Positions 18,895 through 29,729 of a stretch of 64,000 bases of DNA are shown piece by piece (the first letter of the stretch is position 1; the number at the start of each line of letters is the position of its first letter). Origin of the DNA: Myxococcota bacterium (GTDB lineage Bacteria > Myxococcota_A > UBA9160 > UBA4427). Both the position numbers and the translations under genes were made by a program. The notes under the pieces are model-generated. The model worked only from the letters and a program-made list of their open reading frames with translations. It ran no database searches and was not told where the DNA came from. The stretch spans positions 62,001-126,000 of the forward strand of contig JAWKRT010000005.1 in assembly GCA_041389495.1 (NCBI GenBank). Reading direction: 5' to 3'.

Positions 18895-21315
18895 ATGACC
18901 ATCTCCGCGGCGCTCGCGCTGCTCGGCGGGCTCGCGCTCGTCTTCGTCGGACGTCCGCTGCTGGGCGCCGCGGCCGCGTGCGCCGCGATGCTCGCGGCGT
19001 GGGCGGTGTCGGGCCCCGCGTCGTGGGCCGCGTTCGGCGCGGTCGCGCTCGTCTTCGCAGCGCTCGTCGTCACCTTCGCGATCCCGCCGCTGCGCCGCCG
19101 TCTCGTCACCCGTCACGTCCTGCCGCGACTCGCGCGCATGCTGCCGCGGCTCGGCGAGACGGAGCGCACCGCGCTCGAGGCCGGCGGCGTCGGATGGGAC
19201 GGCGAGCTCTTCTCGGGCGCGCCCGACTGGAAGCGGCTGCTCGCCGAGGAGCGCGGCGAGCTCGGCGCGCGCGAGCAGGCGTTCCTCGACGGGCCGGTCG
19301 AGGCGCTCTGCGCGCGGCTCGACGAGTGGGACGTCACGCAGTCCGGCGACCTCCCCGACGACGTCTGGCAGCGTCTGCGCGACGAGCGCTTCTTCGGCCT
19401 CGTGATCCCCGAGCGCTACGGCGGCCTCGGCTTCTCGGCGCGCGGCCATGCCGCGGTGGTCGAGAAGCTCGCCAGTCGCAGCGTGACGGCGGCCGTCACC
19501 GCGATGGTCCCGAACTCGCTCGGCCCCGCCGAGCTCCTGCTCGCCTACGGAACCGAGGAGCAGCGCGAGCACTGGCTGCCGCGGCTCGCGCGCGGCGAGG
19601 AGATCCCGTGCTTCGCGCTGACGGGCCCCGAGGCCGGGAGCGACGCGGCCGCGACGCAGAGCGAGGGCGTCGTGTGCCGCGGCAAGTGGCGCTCGGACGA
19701 GGTGCTCGGGATCCGACTTCGCTGGAGCAAGCGCTACATCACGCTCGCGCCGGTCGCGACGCTGATCGGTCTCGCGTTCCGCCTGCGCGACCCCGACCAC
19801 CTGATCGGCGAGCGCGAAGACCTCGGCATCACGTGCGCGCTCGTGCCCGCCGACCTGCCGGGCATCGAGATCGGCGACCGCCACGACCCCAACGGCGTGC
19901 CGTTCCAGAACGGGCCCATCGAGGGCGACGACGTCTTCGTCCCGATCGACGCGATCATCGGCGGTGTCGAGGGCGCGGGGCGCGGCTGGAAGATGCTGAT
20001 GGAGTGCCTCGCGGCCGGGCGCGCCATCTCGCTCCCGTCGGTCTCGGTCGCGGGCGCGAAGCTCGCCGCGCGCGTCACGAGCGCCTACGCGATGGTGCGC
20101 GAGCAGTTCGACACGCCGATCGGACGCTTCGAGGGTGTGGAGGAGCCGCTCGCGCGCATCGCCGGCCTCACCTACGCGACGACCGCGGCGCGCAGCCTCG
20201 CGCTCGAGGGCGTCGACGCCGGCGAGAAGCCCGCCGTCCCGTCGGCGATCGTGAAGTGCTACTGCACGGAGAGCCTGCGCCGCATCGCCAACGACGCGAT
20301 GGACATCCGCGCCGGCGCCGCGATCATGCGCGGCCCGCGCAACGTGCTCGGCCGCCTCTACGCGACGGTGCCCATCGCCATCACGGTCGAGGGCGCGAAC
20401 ATCCTCACGCGCTCGATGATCATCTACGGCCAGGGCGCGATCCGCTCGCATCCCTTCGTGCTCGCCGAGATGAGCGCGTCGCGCGACGGCGACCTCGCGG
20501 CCTTCGACCGCGCGTTCTTCGGACACGTCGGCTTCGTCGCGACGACGGCGCTGCGCGCCTTCGCGCTCGGACTCACGGGCGGCCGCCTGCAGCGCGGGCA
20601 CTCGCCGCACCCGCTCGTGCGGCGCGGCTGCCGGCGCCTCGGACGCGCGAGCGCCGCGTTCGCGCTCGTGTCCGACCTGTCGATGGCGAGCCTCGGCGGC
20701 GAGCTCAAGCGCCGCGAGAAGCTGACGGGACGCCTCGCCGACGCGCTCGCGTGGCTCTACATCGGGTCGGCCGTCGTGCAGCGCTTCGCGCAGGACGGCG
20801 CGAAGGAGCGCGACCGCGCGCTGGCGCGCTGGGCGCTCGACCACGCGCTCTCCGAAGTCGACGCCGCGCTCGACGGCGTGCTGCGCAACCTGCCGTCGCG
20901 CGCACTCGCGCGCGCGGCGCGCGTCCTCGTCTTCCCGCTCGGTCGGCGCGAGCGCGGCCCCGACGACGCCGCGGGCACCGCGTGCGCGCGCGCGCTGCTC
21001 GACGACCCCGACGCGCGCGAGCACCTCACCGCCGGCATCCATCTCCCGCGCGGCGACGAGCCCGGGCTCGGCCGGCTCGAGAGCGCGCTGCGGGACGCGC
21101 GCGCCGCGCTCGCCGTCGAGGCCAAGCTGCGGCGCGCGGTCGCGGAGGGCCGCATCGAGCACGCGCCGGGGCGCGAGCTCGCCGAGCGCGCGCGCGCTGC
21201 GGGATGCATCGGCGACGACGAGCTCGCCGCGCTCACCGCGGCCGACCGCGCGCGCGACGAGGCGATTCGCGTGGATGCGTTCGCGCCGGGGGCCTACGCG
21301 GAGCTGCGGCGATGA
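18895..21315 (+). CDS. fadE: FadE-type acyl-CoA dehydrogenase
   Basis: Catalyses the first dehydrogenation of fatty-acid beta-oxidation. The 806 residues match the long FadE form (about 815 in E. coli), not the 380-residue soluble type. Two to three N-terminal hydrophobic helices (about 3-65) anchor it to the membrane. Next are the acyl-CoA dehydrogenase helical and beta domains, with IPERYGGLGFSA, FALTGPEAGSDA, the FAD/substrate region NGPIEGDDVFVPIDAIIGG and RFEGVEEPLARIAG. The long C-terminal extension specific to FadE covers about 560-806. ATG 18895 has GAGGGAGGG upstream. Its stop overlaps the start of the phospholipase D gene (ATGA). The near-consensus sigma-54 site upstream suggests starvation-type control (inference). 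Confidence 0.92.
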   Translation: MTISAALALLGGLALVFVGRPLLGAAAACAAMLAAWAVSGPASWAAFGAVALVFAALVVTFAIPPLRRRLVTRHVLPRLARMLPRLGETERTALEAGGVGWDGELFSGAPDWKRLLAEERGELGAREQAFLDGPVEALCARLDEWDVTQSGDLPDDVWQRLRDERFFGLVIPERYGGLGFSARGHAAVVEKLASRSVTAAVTAMVPNSLGPAELLLAYGTEEQREHWLPRLARGEEIPCFALTGPEAGSDAAATQSEGVVCRGKWRSDEVLGIRLRWSKRYITLAPVATLIGLAFRLRDPDHLIGEREDLGITCALVPADLPGIEIGDRHDPNGVPFQNGPIEGDDVFVPIDAIIGGVEGAGRGWKMLMECLAAGRAISLPSVSVAGAKLAARVTSAYAMVREQFDTPIGRFEGVEEPLARIAGLTYATTAARSLALEGVDAGEKPAVPSAIVKCYCTESLRRIANDAMDIRAGAAIMRGPRNVLGRLYATVPIAITVEGANILTRSMIIYGQGAIRSHPFVLAEMSASRDGDLAAFDRAFFGHVGFVATTALRAFALGLTGGRLQRGHSPHPLVRRGCRRLGRASAAFALVSDLSMASLGGELKRREKLTGRLADALAWLYIGSAVVQRFAQDGAKERDRALARWALDHALSEVDAALDGVLRNLPSRALARAARVLVFPLGRRERGPDDAAGTACARALLDDPDAREHLTAGIHLPRGDEPGLGRLESALRDARAALAVEAKLRRAVAEGRIEHAPGRELAERARAAGCIGDDELAALTAADRARDEAIRVDAFAPGAYAELRR

Positions 21316-23585
21316 GACCGGACGGCGCGCGGCCGCGGCGCGGGGCCGAGGGGCCGCGGGCGCCGGCGTCCGCGCGCGCGCCGCTGCGCTTCGCACGCCG
21401 GCCGGCGCGCGCCGGGCTGCTCGTCGAGGGCGAGAACTGCTGGCGCATCGCGCGCGCGCGCCGCCTGCGCTTCCTCGTCGACGGCGAGGAGACGTTCGCG
21501 GCGATCGCCGACGCGCTCGAGCGCGCGCGCCATCAGATCTGGCTCGTCGGATGGGACTTCCACAGCGAGGTCGAGCTGCGGCGCGGCGCGCCGCGCGCCG
21601 ACGAGCCCGGCGAGTGGCCGACGGAGCTCGTCGCGCTGCTCGACGCGCTCGTGCGCGCGCGGCCCTCGCTGCGCGCGAACGTCCTCGCGTGGGACTTCGC
21701 CGCCCTCTACTCGCTCGAGCGCGAGTTCCTGCCCCTGCTCCGCTTCGGCGCGCGCACGCACCGGCGCGTGCGCTTCGCGATGGACGGCGCGCATCCGGCC
21801 GCGGCGAGCCACCACCAGAAGCTCGTCGTCGTCGACGATTCGATCGCGTTCGTCGGTGGGCTCGATCTGACCGCGCACCGCTGGGACACGCGCGCGCACG
21901 CCGCGGACGAGCCGCGGCGCACGACGCCGTCCGGCGCGCCGTACGGCCCGTTCCACGACGTGCAGGTGGCCGTCGACGGCGAGGCTGCGCGCGCCGTCGG
22001 CGCCCTCGCGCGCGAGCGCTGGCGGCGCGCGACGGGCGAGCGCCTGCAGCCGCCGCTCGTGCGCGGCGACGCCTGGCCGCCGCGCCTCGAGCCGAGCGCG
22101 CGCGGCGTGCGGGTCGGCATCGCGCGCACGGTCGCGAGCCACGCCGGCGCGCCGGAGGTGCGCGAGGTCGAGGCGCTCTACCGCGATGCGATCCGCTCGG
22201 CGCGCCGCTGGATCTACGTCGAGAACCAGTACCTGACGTCGTCGCGCATCGCGGGCTGGCTCGCGGAACGGCTCGAGGAGGCCGGCGGGCCGGAGGTCGT
22301 CGTCGTCGGCCCGCGCGCCAACGAGGGCTGGCTCGAGGAAGGAACGATGGGAACGCTGCGCGACGCCGTCGTGCGGCGGCTGCGCGCGGCCGACGCGAGC
22401 GGGCGCCGGCTGCGCGTGCTCTACCCCGCGCGCGCGGATCTGCCGTCCGGTGTCGGGATCAACGTGCACGCGAAGGTGCTCGTCGTCGACGACGAGCTCG
22501 CGCGCGTCGGGTCGGCGAACCTGTCGAACCGCTCGATGGGTCTCGACACGGAGTGCGACGTCGCGCTCGTCGCGCAGGGCGCCGACCGCACGCGCGCCGC
22601 GATCGCGCGCTTCCGCAACGACCTCCTGGCCGAGCACCTGGGCGTCGCGCGCGCGCGCGTCGCGGAGGCGCTCGACGTCACGCACTCGCTCGTGCGCACG
22701 ATCGACGCGCTCGGCGCGGAGGGGGACGAGGCGCGCCAGCTGCGCCCGATCGAGGTCGAGACCGGGCCCGACGGAGCGGCGCTCGTGGATGCGATCGGCG
22801 CGGTCGACCCCGAGCACCCCGCGCCGCTCGAGGAGCTCGTCGAGCGCTTCGAGCAGGAGGCGATGCCGGCACCGCTCGCGACCGGGCCGTCGCCGCGCCG
22901 CCGCCTCGCCGGCCTGTTCGCAGTGCTCGCGGTCGTCGCCGTCGCGGCGCTGCTGTGGACGGCGACGCCGCTCGGCGATCGCATCGACGCCGCGCGGGTC
23001 GCCGGCGCCGTCGAGGCGCTCCGCCACTCGCCCGCGGGCCTGGTCGGCGTCGTCGCGCTGTTCGTCGTCGCGAGCCTGCTGCTCGTCCCGGTCACGCTGA
23101 CGACGGCGGCGACGGGAGCCGCGCTCGGGCCCTGGCTCGGGGCGGCCGTCTCGTGGGTGGGCGTCGTGCTGGCCGCGATCGCCGGCCACGCGATCGGGCG
23201 CCGGCTGTGGCGCGAGACGGTGCGCCGCGTCGCGGGCGCGCGCGCGAACGCGCTGAACGAGCGCCTCGCGCGGCGCGGCGTGCTCGCGACGGTGATGGTG
23301 CGGATCGTCCCGATCGCGCCCTTCGCGGTGTTGAACCTCGTCGCCGGGGCGAGCCGCGTGACGCTGCGCGATTTCGCGCTCGGCACGGCGATCGGCACGC
23401 TGCCGGGATCGCTCGTGCTCGCCTTCGGCGGCGATCGCCTGCGCGCGGCGCTGGTCGCGCCGAGCGCGGCCAACGTCGCGCTCGCGCTGCTCGCGCTCGC
23501 CGCCGTCGTGGGCGCGGCCTTCGCCGCGCGCCGCATCCACGCCCGTTCGAGGGGCTCGACGGGCCGTGGCGCGCCGAGCCCCTGA
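21312..23585 (+). CDS. phospholipase D-like / VTT (DedA-like) membrane fusion protein
   Basis: A two-part protein of 757 residues. The N-terminal half is a phospholipase D superfamily enzyme with both HKD motifs: H168-Q-K170 in HHQKLVVVDDSIAFVGGLD, and H386-A-K388 in HAKVLVVDDELARVGSANLS. It should hydrolyse or exchange phosphodiester bonds in phospholipids, cardiolipin-synthase style. The C-terminal part (about 530-757) is a VTT/SNARE-associated (DedA/TVP38) membrane domain with several hydrophobic helices and the re-entrant-type segment RIVPIAPFAVLNLVAGASRV. VTT proteins act as lipid scramblases or transporters, so synthesis and movement of a lipid may be joined in one chain. It is translationally coupled to fadE. 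Confidence 0.88.
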   Translation: MRPDGARPRRGAEGPRAPASARAPLRFARRPARAGLLVEGENCWRIARARRLRFLVDGEETFAAIADALERARHQIWLVGWDFHSEVELRRGAPRADEPGEWPTELVALLDALVRARPSLRANVLAWDFAALYSLEREFLPLLRFGARTHRRVRFAMDGAHPAAASHHQKLVVVDDSIAFVGGLDLTAHRWDTRAHAADEPRRTTPSGAPYGPFHDVQVAVDGEAARAVGALARERWRRATGERLQPPLVRGDAWPPRLEPSARGVRVGIARTVASHAGAPEVREVEALYRDAIRSARRWIYVENQYLTSSRIAGWLAERLEEAGGPEVVVVGPRANEGWLEEGTMGTLRDAVVRRLRAADASGRRLRVLYPARADLPSGVGINVHAKVLVVDDELARVGSANLSNRSMGLDTECDVALVAQGADRTRAAIARFRNDLLAEHLGVARARVAEALDVTHSLVRTIDALGAEGDEARQLRPIEVETGPDGAALVDAIGAVDPEHPAPLEELVERFEQEAMPAPLATGPSPRRRLAGLFAVLAVVAVAALLWTATPLGDRIDAARVAGAVEALRHSPAGLVGVVALFVVASLLLVPVTLTTAATGAALGPWLGAAVSWVGVVLAAIAGHAIGRRLWRETVRRVAGARANALNERLARRGVLATVMVRIVPIAPFAVLNLVAGASRVTLRDFALGTAIGTLPGSLVLAFGGDRLRAALVAPSAANVALALLALAAVVGAAFAARRIHARSRGSTGRGAPSP

Positions 23586-23646
23586 GGCCGGCGCGACGCC
23601 GCACGTGCACGGGCCGCGCGCGGCCCGCGACGAGAGGAGGACCGAC

Positions 23647-24834
23647 ATGTCGCGACCGCGATTTCCCGACGATGCGCGCCCCGTGCGCCGTGGCCTCACG
23701 CTCTTCCGCATCGCGGGGACGGAGGTCCGCATCGACGTCAGCTGGGCGATCCTGTTCGCCCTGGTGCTGGTGAGCCTCGGCGCAGGGTTCCTTCCCTCGA
23801 TGCATCCCGGCGCGTCGACGCCGGCGGTCTGGGCGGCGGCCGTCGTCGCGACGGTCGGCTTCTTCGCATCGATCGTCGCGCACGAGCTCGCGCACACGCT
23901 CGTCGCGAAGCGCGCGGGCATCGAGGTCCCGTCGATCACGCTCTTCCTGTTCGGCGGCGTCTCGCAGATCGCCGACGAGCCGCGCGACGCGCGCACCGAG
24001 CTGCGCGTCGCGGTCGTCGGCCCGCTCGCGAGCTTCGCGCTCGCGGCGGCGTTCGCGTCGCTCCACGCGGCGATGGCGGGCCTCGCCACGCCCCTCGCGG
24101 CGGGCGTGACGCTCTATCTCGCGTGGATCAACACGGCGCTCGGCGTGTTCAACCTGCTGCCCGGGCTTCCGCTCGACGGCGGGCGCATCCTGCGCGCGCT
24201 GGCGTGGTGGCGGACGGGGTCGCTGCGCCGCTCGACGCGCGTGGCCTCGAGCGCCGGCAAGGGCATCGCGGTCGGGCTCATGGTGCTCGGCGGGCTCGAG
24301 ATCTTCTCGGGCGCGCTCGTCGGCGGGCTCTGGCTGATCCTGATCGGGCTCTTCCTGCGCGGAACGGCCGAGGCCGGCTACCAGAACCTCGTGCTCGTGC
24401 AGTCGCTCGCGGACGTGAGCGTCGGCGACGTCGCGATCGCCGACCCGGTCGGCGTCGCGCCGCAGCTGTCGCTCGACGACCTCGCCGAGCACTACTTCCT
24501 GCGCCACGGCTACCGCGCCTACCCGGTGCTCGACGGCGAGACGCCCGTCGGCATCGTGGCGGTGACCGCGCTGCGCGATCTCGATCGCGAGGAGCGCGCC
24601 GCGATGACGGTCAAGGATCGCATGACGCCGATCGACGACGCGCTCTGCATCGGACCGCAGGCGCCGCTGACCGATGCACTGAAGCAGCTCGCGCGCACGC
24701 GCAGCGGACGCCTGCTCGTCGTGCACGACGATCGCCTGGTCGGCCTGCTCACCAAGGATGCGGTCGCGCGCTTCCTCGAGATCCGCCGCGTGCTCGAGCC
24801 CGCCCGCGGAGAAGACGCGGGCGCGCGCGCGTGA
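23647..24834 (+). CDS. site-2 protease (M50 family) with CBS domains
   Basis: An intramembrane zinc metalloprotease of 395 residues. The zinc motif is H79-E-L-A-H83 in a transmembrane helix, and the third ligand is in NLLPGLPLDGGRILRAL. Several other hydrophobic helices span about 20-240. Two CBS repeats follow (about 255-385; VGDVAIADPVGVAPQLSL and VKDRMTPIDDALCIG). CBS domains usually bind adenosine nucleotides and could gate the protease. ATG 23647 has GAGAGGAGG immediately upstream. Substrates of this class include anti-sigma factors and membrane regulators; none is adjacent, though two ECF sigma genes lie at 47.5-48.9 kb. Confidence 0.92.
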   Translation: MSRPRFPDDARPVRRGLTLFRIAGTEVRIDVSWAILFALVLVSLGAGFLPSMHPGASTPAVWAAAVVATVGFFASIVAHELAHTLVAKRAGIEVPSITLFLFGGVSQIADEPRDARTELRVAVVGPLASFALAAAFASLHAAMAGLATPLAAGVTLYLAWINTALGVFNLLPGLPLDGGRILRALAWWRTGSLRRSTRVASSAGKGIAVGLMVLGGLEIFSGALVGGLWLILIGLFLRGTAEAGYQNLVLVQSLADVSVGDVAIADPVGVAPQLSLDDLAEHYFLRHGYRAYPVLDGETPVGIVAVTALRDLDREERAAMTVKDRMTPIDDALCIGPQAPLTDALKQLARTRSGRLLVVHDDRLVGLLTKDAVARFLEIRRVLEPARGEDAGARA

Positions 24835-24890
24835 GGGCGGTCTGGGGGCGCCCTCGCGCGCGCGCGCGTCGGCGAACGCGGCGCCGCCGA

Positions 24891-24896
24891 TACAAT
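24891..24896 (+). promoter_or_regulatory. candidate -10 box of a near-leaderless promoter
   Basis: TACAAT ends 6 nt before the GTG start at 24903, in otherwise extremely GC-rich DNA. This is the spacing expected for a leaderless transcript. No good -35 is present. Confidence 0.3.
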
Positions 24897-24902
24897 GCGG
24901 GC

Positions 24903-26486
24903 GTGGGCGGACCCTTCGACACCGGCAGCCCCGGACCGCGCCTCCCGATCGCCGTCGCGGTCGTGGCGTGCGCGGTCTCGATCTGGATGTGGGACGGGCT
25001 GCGGACGAGCCGCCGCGAGCGCGTGCTCGCGACGACGAGCTCGATCGCCGCCGATCTCGACGACAGCGTCGTGCGCGACGTCGTCGCGGCGCGCTCCGTC
25101 CTCGCGTCGTTCGCGGCGCGCTGGGAGCGCGCGGGCGCGCGCGATCCCGACACCTGGCGCCGCGAGGCCGACACGCTCGTCGCGATGATCGACGGGCTCG
25201 ACGCCATCGAGTGGCGCAGCGGCGACGCGCCCGACCGCGCCGCGACGAGCGACGAGAGCGTCGCGACCTACGAGATGCGCATTCCCGTAGAGCCCGGCGG
25301 TGGCGCGGCGTCGCCCGCGCCGCCGCTCGCGCTCGTCGCGCGCTTCGGCGTCGAGCGGCAGCTCGACTCGATCCTCGGCGAGCGCGCGCGCGGCTACGCG
25401 ATCGACGTGCGGCGGGCGGGGCGGCGCGTCTTCGCGCGCGACCTCGAGGACGTCGGCGACGCCGCGGGCTGGTGGCACGCGACGACGACGATCCGCGTTC
25501 CCGACGCGGGCGCGTGGGAGCTCGAGCTGCGGCCGACGCGCGCGCTCGCGCGCACGACGCTCTGGCCCTATCCCGAGTACCTGCTCGGCGCGAGCATCGC
25601 GCTCTCCCTCGTGCTCGCCGTGCTCCTCCACGAGTGGCGGCGCGCGCGCCACCAGACGCGCGTCCTCGCCGCGAGCAACCGCCTCCTCGAGGACGAGCAG
25701 CGCGCGCTCGAGCGGCTCAACGTCGAGCTCGAGTCGCGCGTCGCCGAGCGGACCGAGGATCTCGAGGACGCGATCGAGGAGCTCCAGGCGTTCAACCACT
25801 CGGTCTCGCACGACCTGCGCTCGCCCCTCGGCGCGATCCTCAACTTCGCGGCGATCCTCGAGGAGGACTACGCGAGCCGGGCGCTCGACGACGACGGCCT
25901 CGCGCTGATCGGCCGCGTGCGGCGCAGCGCGCTGCGCGGCGTCGACCTGCTCGACGGGCTGCTGCACCTGTCGCGCGCGGGGCGCGCCGAGCTCGCGCAC
26001 GACCGCGTGGACATGACCGCGCTCGCGCGCGACGCGTTCGCGCAGGCGCGCGCCGCCGAGCTCGACCACGGCGACGCCGAGCTCGTGCTCGAGCCGCTCC
26101 CGCCGGCGCGCGGCGACCGGCGACTGATCGGCGACGTGCTCGCCAACCTGTTCTCGAACGCGCTCAAGTACTCGCGCGGGAACGACAAGAGGCGCGTCGA
26201 GGTGCGCGGATGGCGCGACGGCGGCGAGCTCCACTACGAGGTGGCCGACAACGGTCGCGGCTTCGACATGCGCTATGCGGGCAAGCTATTCGGCCTGTTC
26301 GAGCGACTCCACGCGGACGACGAGGTCGAGGGCACGGGCGTCGGCCTCGCGACCGTCGCGCGCATCGTGCGGCGCCACCGCGGACGCGTGTGGGCGCGCG
26401 GCGAGATGGGTCGCGGCGCCGTGTTCGGGTTCGCGCTTCCCGAGCTCGGCGCGCCGGCCTCGGGCGCGGCATCGGAGACGGAATGA
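24903..26486 (+). CDS. membrane sensor histidine kinase
   Basis: A 527-residue kinase. A first transmembrane helix (about 14-30) and a second (PEYLLGASIALSLVLAVLL, about 223-245) enclose a 190-residue extracytoplasmic CHASE-like sensor. A coiled coil leads to the H-box HSVSHDLRSPLGAILNF with phospho-acceptor His303. The ATPase domain has the N box ANLFSNALKYS, DNGRGFDMRYAGKLFGLFERLH and GTGVGLATVARIVRRHRG. This sequence type is close to phytochrome-like kinases that signal to Rcp1-type receivers, and such a receiver is the next gene, 1 nt away. No chromophore-binding domain is present. The start is GTG at 24903; no other good start lies before the first helix. Confidence 0.9.
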   Translation: MGGPFDTGSPGPRLPIAVAVVACAVSIWMWDGLRTSRRERVLATTSSIAADLDDSVVRDVVAARSVLASFAARWERAGARDPDTWRREADTLVAMIDGLDAIEWRSGDAPDRAATSDESVATYEMRIPVEPGGGAASPAPPLALVARFGVERQLDSILGERARGYAIDVRRAGRRVFARDLEDVGDAAGWWHATTTIRVPDAGAWELELRPTRALARTTLWPYPEYLLGASIALSLVLAVLLHEWRRARHQTRVLAASNRLLEDEQRALERLNVELESRVAERTEDLEDAIEELQAFNHSVSHDLRSPLGAILNFAAILEEDYASRALDDDGLALIGRVRRSALRGVDLLDGLLHLSRAGRAELAHDRVDMTALARDAFAQARAAELDHGDAELVLEPLPPARGDRRLIGDVLANLFSNALKYSRGNDKRRVEVRGWRDGGELHYEVADNGRGFDMRYAGKLFGLFERLHADDEVEGTGVGLATVARIVRRHRGRVWARGEMGRGAVFGFALPELGAPASGAASETE

Positions 26487-26487
26487 C

Positions 26488-26951
26488 ATGAGCGGCCGGG
26501 TGGACGTCCTGCTCGTCGACGACGACCGCGACGAAGTCGACGTGGCGCTGCGCGCGCTGCAGCGCTCGGGCGTCGACGCGAGCGTCGCCGTCGCGCGCGA
26601 CGGACAGGAAGCGCTCGAAGCCCTCGGCCTCGAGGGCGACGGCGAAGTGCGCGCGCCGCGACCCGCGGTCGTGCTCCTCGACCTCAAGATGCCGCGCGTC
26701 GACGGGCTCGAGGTGCTGCGCCGCATCCGCGCCGCGGACGCGATCGCCGACGTCCCGGTCGTCGTGCTCTCGTCGTCGGACCGCGAGGCCGACGTCGAGC
26801 GCTGCTACGCGCTCGGCGCCAACAGCTTCGTCGTGAAGCGACACGATGCGCGCAGCCCGGGCGCGTACATCGCGGAGGCGGTGCGGTACTGGCTGTCGCT
26901 GAACCAGCCGCCGCCGGCGCGTGCGCGAGAGGGGCGGGGGAGGGAGCCGCG

Positions 26952-26964
<13 letters not shown>
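26488..26964 (+). CDS. Rcp1-like single-domain response regulator
   Basis: A 158-residue CheY-like receiver with the acidic pair LLVDDDRDEVDVALRAL, the phospho-acceptor Asp in VVLLDLKMPRVDGLEVL, the Ser of VVLSSSDREADV, and the Lys of SFVVKRHD. The C-terminal YWLSLNQPPP tail is characteristic of Rcp1-type partners of phytochrome-like kinases. No output domain is present. It starts one base after the kinase stop and overlaps the NtrC-type gene by 13 bases, so the three proteins are made together. It probably takes phosphate from the upstream kinase and either competes with or relays to the next regulator. Confidence 0.9.
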
Positions 26965-28313
<1,349 letters not shown>

Positions 28314-28315
28314 GC

Positions 28316-29713
28316 GTGGCGCCGCGCGTCGAGCGCGACAGCATGGGCGCGATCGAGGTCGCCGACGACGCGCTCTGGGGCGCGCAGACCCAGCGCGCGC
28401 TCGAGAACTTCGGGCGCGCGGCCGAGCGCATGCCGGCCGCGATCGTGCGCGCCTACGGGATGCTCAAGCGCGCGGCCGCGGAGGCGAACCAGGCGCTCGG
28501 GCTGCTCCCGCCCGACGTCGCCGGCTGGATCGCGCGCGCGAGCGAGGAGGTCGCGCGCGGCGAGCACGCGGCCGACTTCCCGCTCTCGATCTGGCAGACG
28601 GGCTCGGGCACGCAGACGCACATGAACGTGAACGAGGTCGTCGCGAACCGCGCGAACGAGCTCGCGGGTGCGCCGCGCGGCGCGAAGGCGCCCGTGCACC
28701 CGAACGACCACGTGAACCTCGGGCAGTCGACGAACGACACGTTCCCGACCGCCATGCACGTCGCCGCCGCGCTCGCCGTCCGCGACGCGCTCGACCCCGC
28801 GCTCGACGCGCTGCTCGCGACGCTCGACGCGCTCGCCGCGCGGCACGCGGGCCTCGTGAAGCTCGGCCGCACGCACCTGCAGGACGCGACGCCGCTCACG
28901 CTCGGCCAGGAGATCGGTGGCTGGGCCGCCCAGGTGCGCACGGCGCGACGCGCGATCGCGGCCGCGCTGCCGCTCGTCCACGAGCTCGCGATCGGCGGCA
29001 CGGCCGTCGGCACCGGGCTGAACGCGCACGAGCGCTTCGGGGACGAGGTCGCGCGCCGGCTCGGCGAGCGGACGGGGCTGCCCCTGCGCACCGCGCCCGA
29101 CCGGTTCGCGGCGCTCGCCGGCCGCGAGGCGACGACCGCGCTCATGGGCGCGCTCGCGACGCTCGCCGGCGCGCTGCTCAAGGTCGCCAACGACGTGCGC
29201 TGGCTCTCCTCGGGGCCGCGCAGCGGCCTCGGCGAGCTCCGCATCCCGGCGAACGAGCCGGGGTCGTCGATCATGCCGGGGAAGGTGAACCCGACGCAGG
29301 CGGAAGCGCTCGCGATGGCGTGCCTGCACGTGCTCGGCAGCCAGACGTCGGTCGCGATCGCCGGTTCGCAGGGCAACTTCGAGCTCAACGTGTGCGCGCC
29401 GCTGATCGCCCATCACCTGTTGCAGGCGATCGACGTGCTGGCGGCGACCGTCGCGCACTTCGAGGCGCACTGCCTGCGCGGGCTCGAGCCCGTGCCGGAG
29501 CGGATCCGCGAGCACCTCGAGCGCTCGCTCATGCTCGTGACCGCGCTCGCGCCGCACACGGGCTACGACGCGGCGGCGCGCATCGCGAAGAAGGCGCACG
29601 AAGAGGGCCTCACGCTGCGCGAGGCGGCGCTCGCGCTCGGCGAGGTCACGGGCGAGGAGTTCGACCGGTGGGTGCGGCCCGAGCGGATGACCCGCCCGGG
29701 CCGCGAGGGGTGA
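28316..29713 (+). CDS. fumC: class II fumarate hydratase
   Basis: Reversible hydration of fumarate to malate by the oxygen-stable, iron-independent enzyme. The 465 residues start at a GTG two bases after the regulator's stop. They contain GAIEVADDALWGAQTQRAL, FPLSIWQTGSGTQTHMNVNE, HVNLGQSTNDTFPTA, GRTHLQDATPLTLGQE and the superfamily signature GSSIMPGKVNP. The last of these, in fumarase context, separates it from aspartase and argininosuccinate lyase. It completes the TCA steps encoded by icd, sucCD and mdh. The tight junction with the NtrC-type gene implies shared transcription with the signalling genes, which is unusual for a housekeeping enzyme. Confidence 0.94.
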   Translation: MAPRVERDSMGAIEVADDALWGAQTQRALENFGRAAERMPAAIVRAYGMLKRAAAEANQALGLLPPDVAGWIARASEEVARGEHAADFPLSIWQTGSGTQTHMNVNEVVANRANELAGAPRGAKAPVHPNDHVNLGQSTNDTFPTAMHVAAALAVRDALDPALDALLATLDALAARHAGLVKLGRTHLQDATPLTLGQEIGGWAAQVRTARRAIAAALPLVHELAIGGTAVGTGLNAHERFGDEVARRLGERTGLPLRTAPDRFAALAGREATTALMGALATLAGALLKVANDVRWLSSGPRSGLGELRIPANEPGSSIMPGKVNPTQAEALAMACLHVLGSQTSVAIAGSQGNFELNVCAPLIAHHLLQAIDVLAATVAHFEAHCLRGLEPVPERIREHLERSLMLVTALAPHTGYDAAARIAKKAHEEGLTLREAALALGEVTGEEFDRWVRPERMTRPGREG

Positions 29714-29729
29714 GAGAGGCGAGGGTGTC

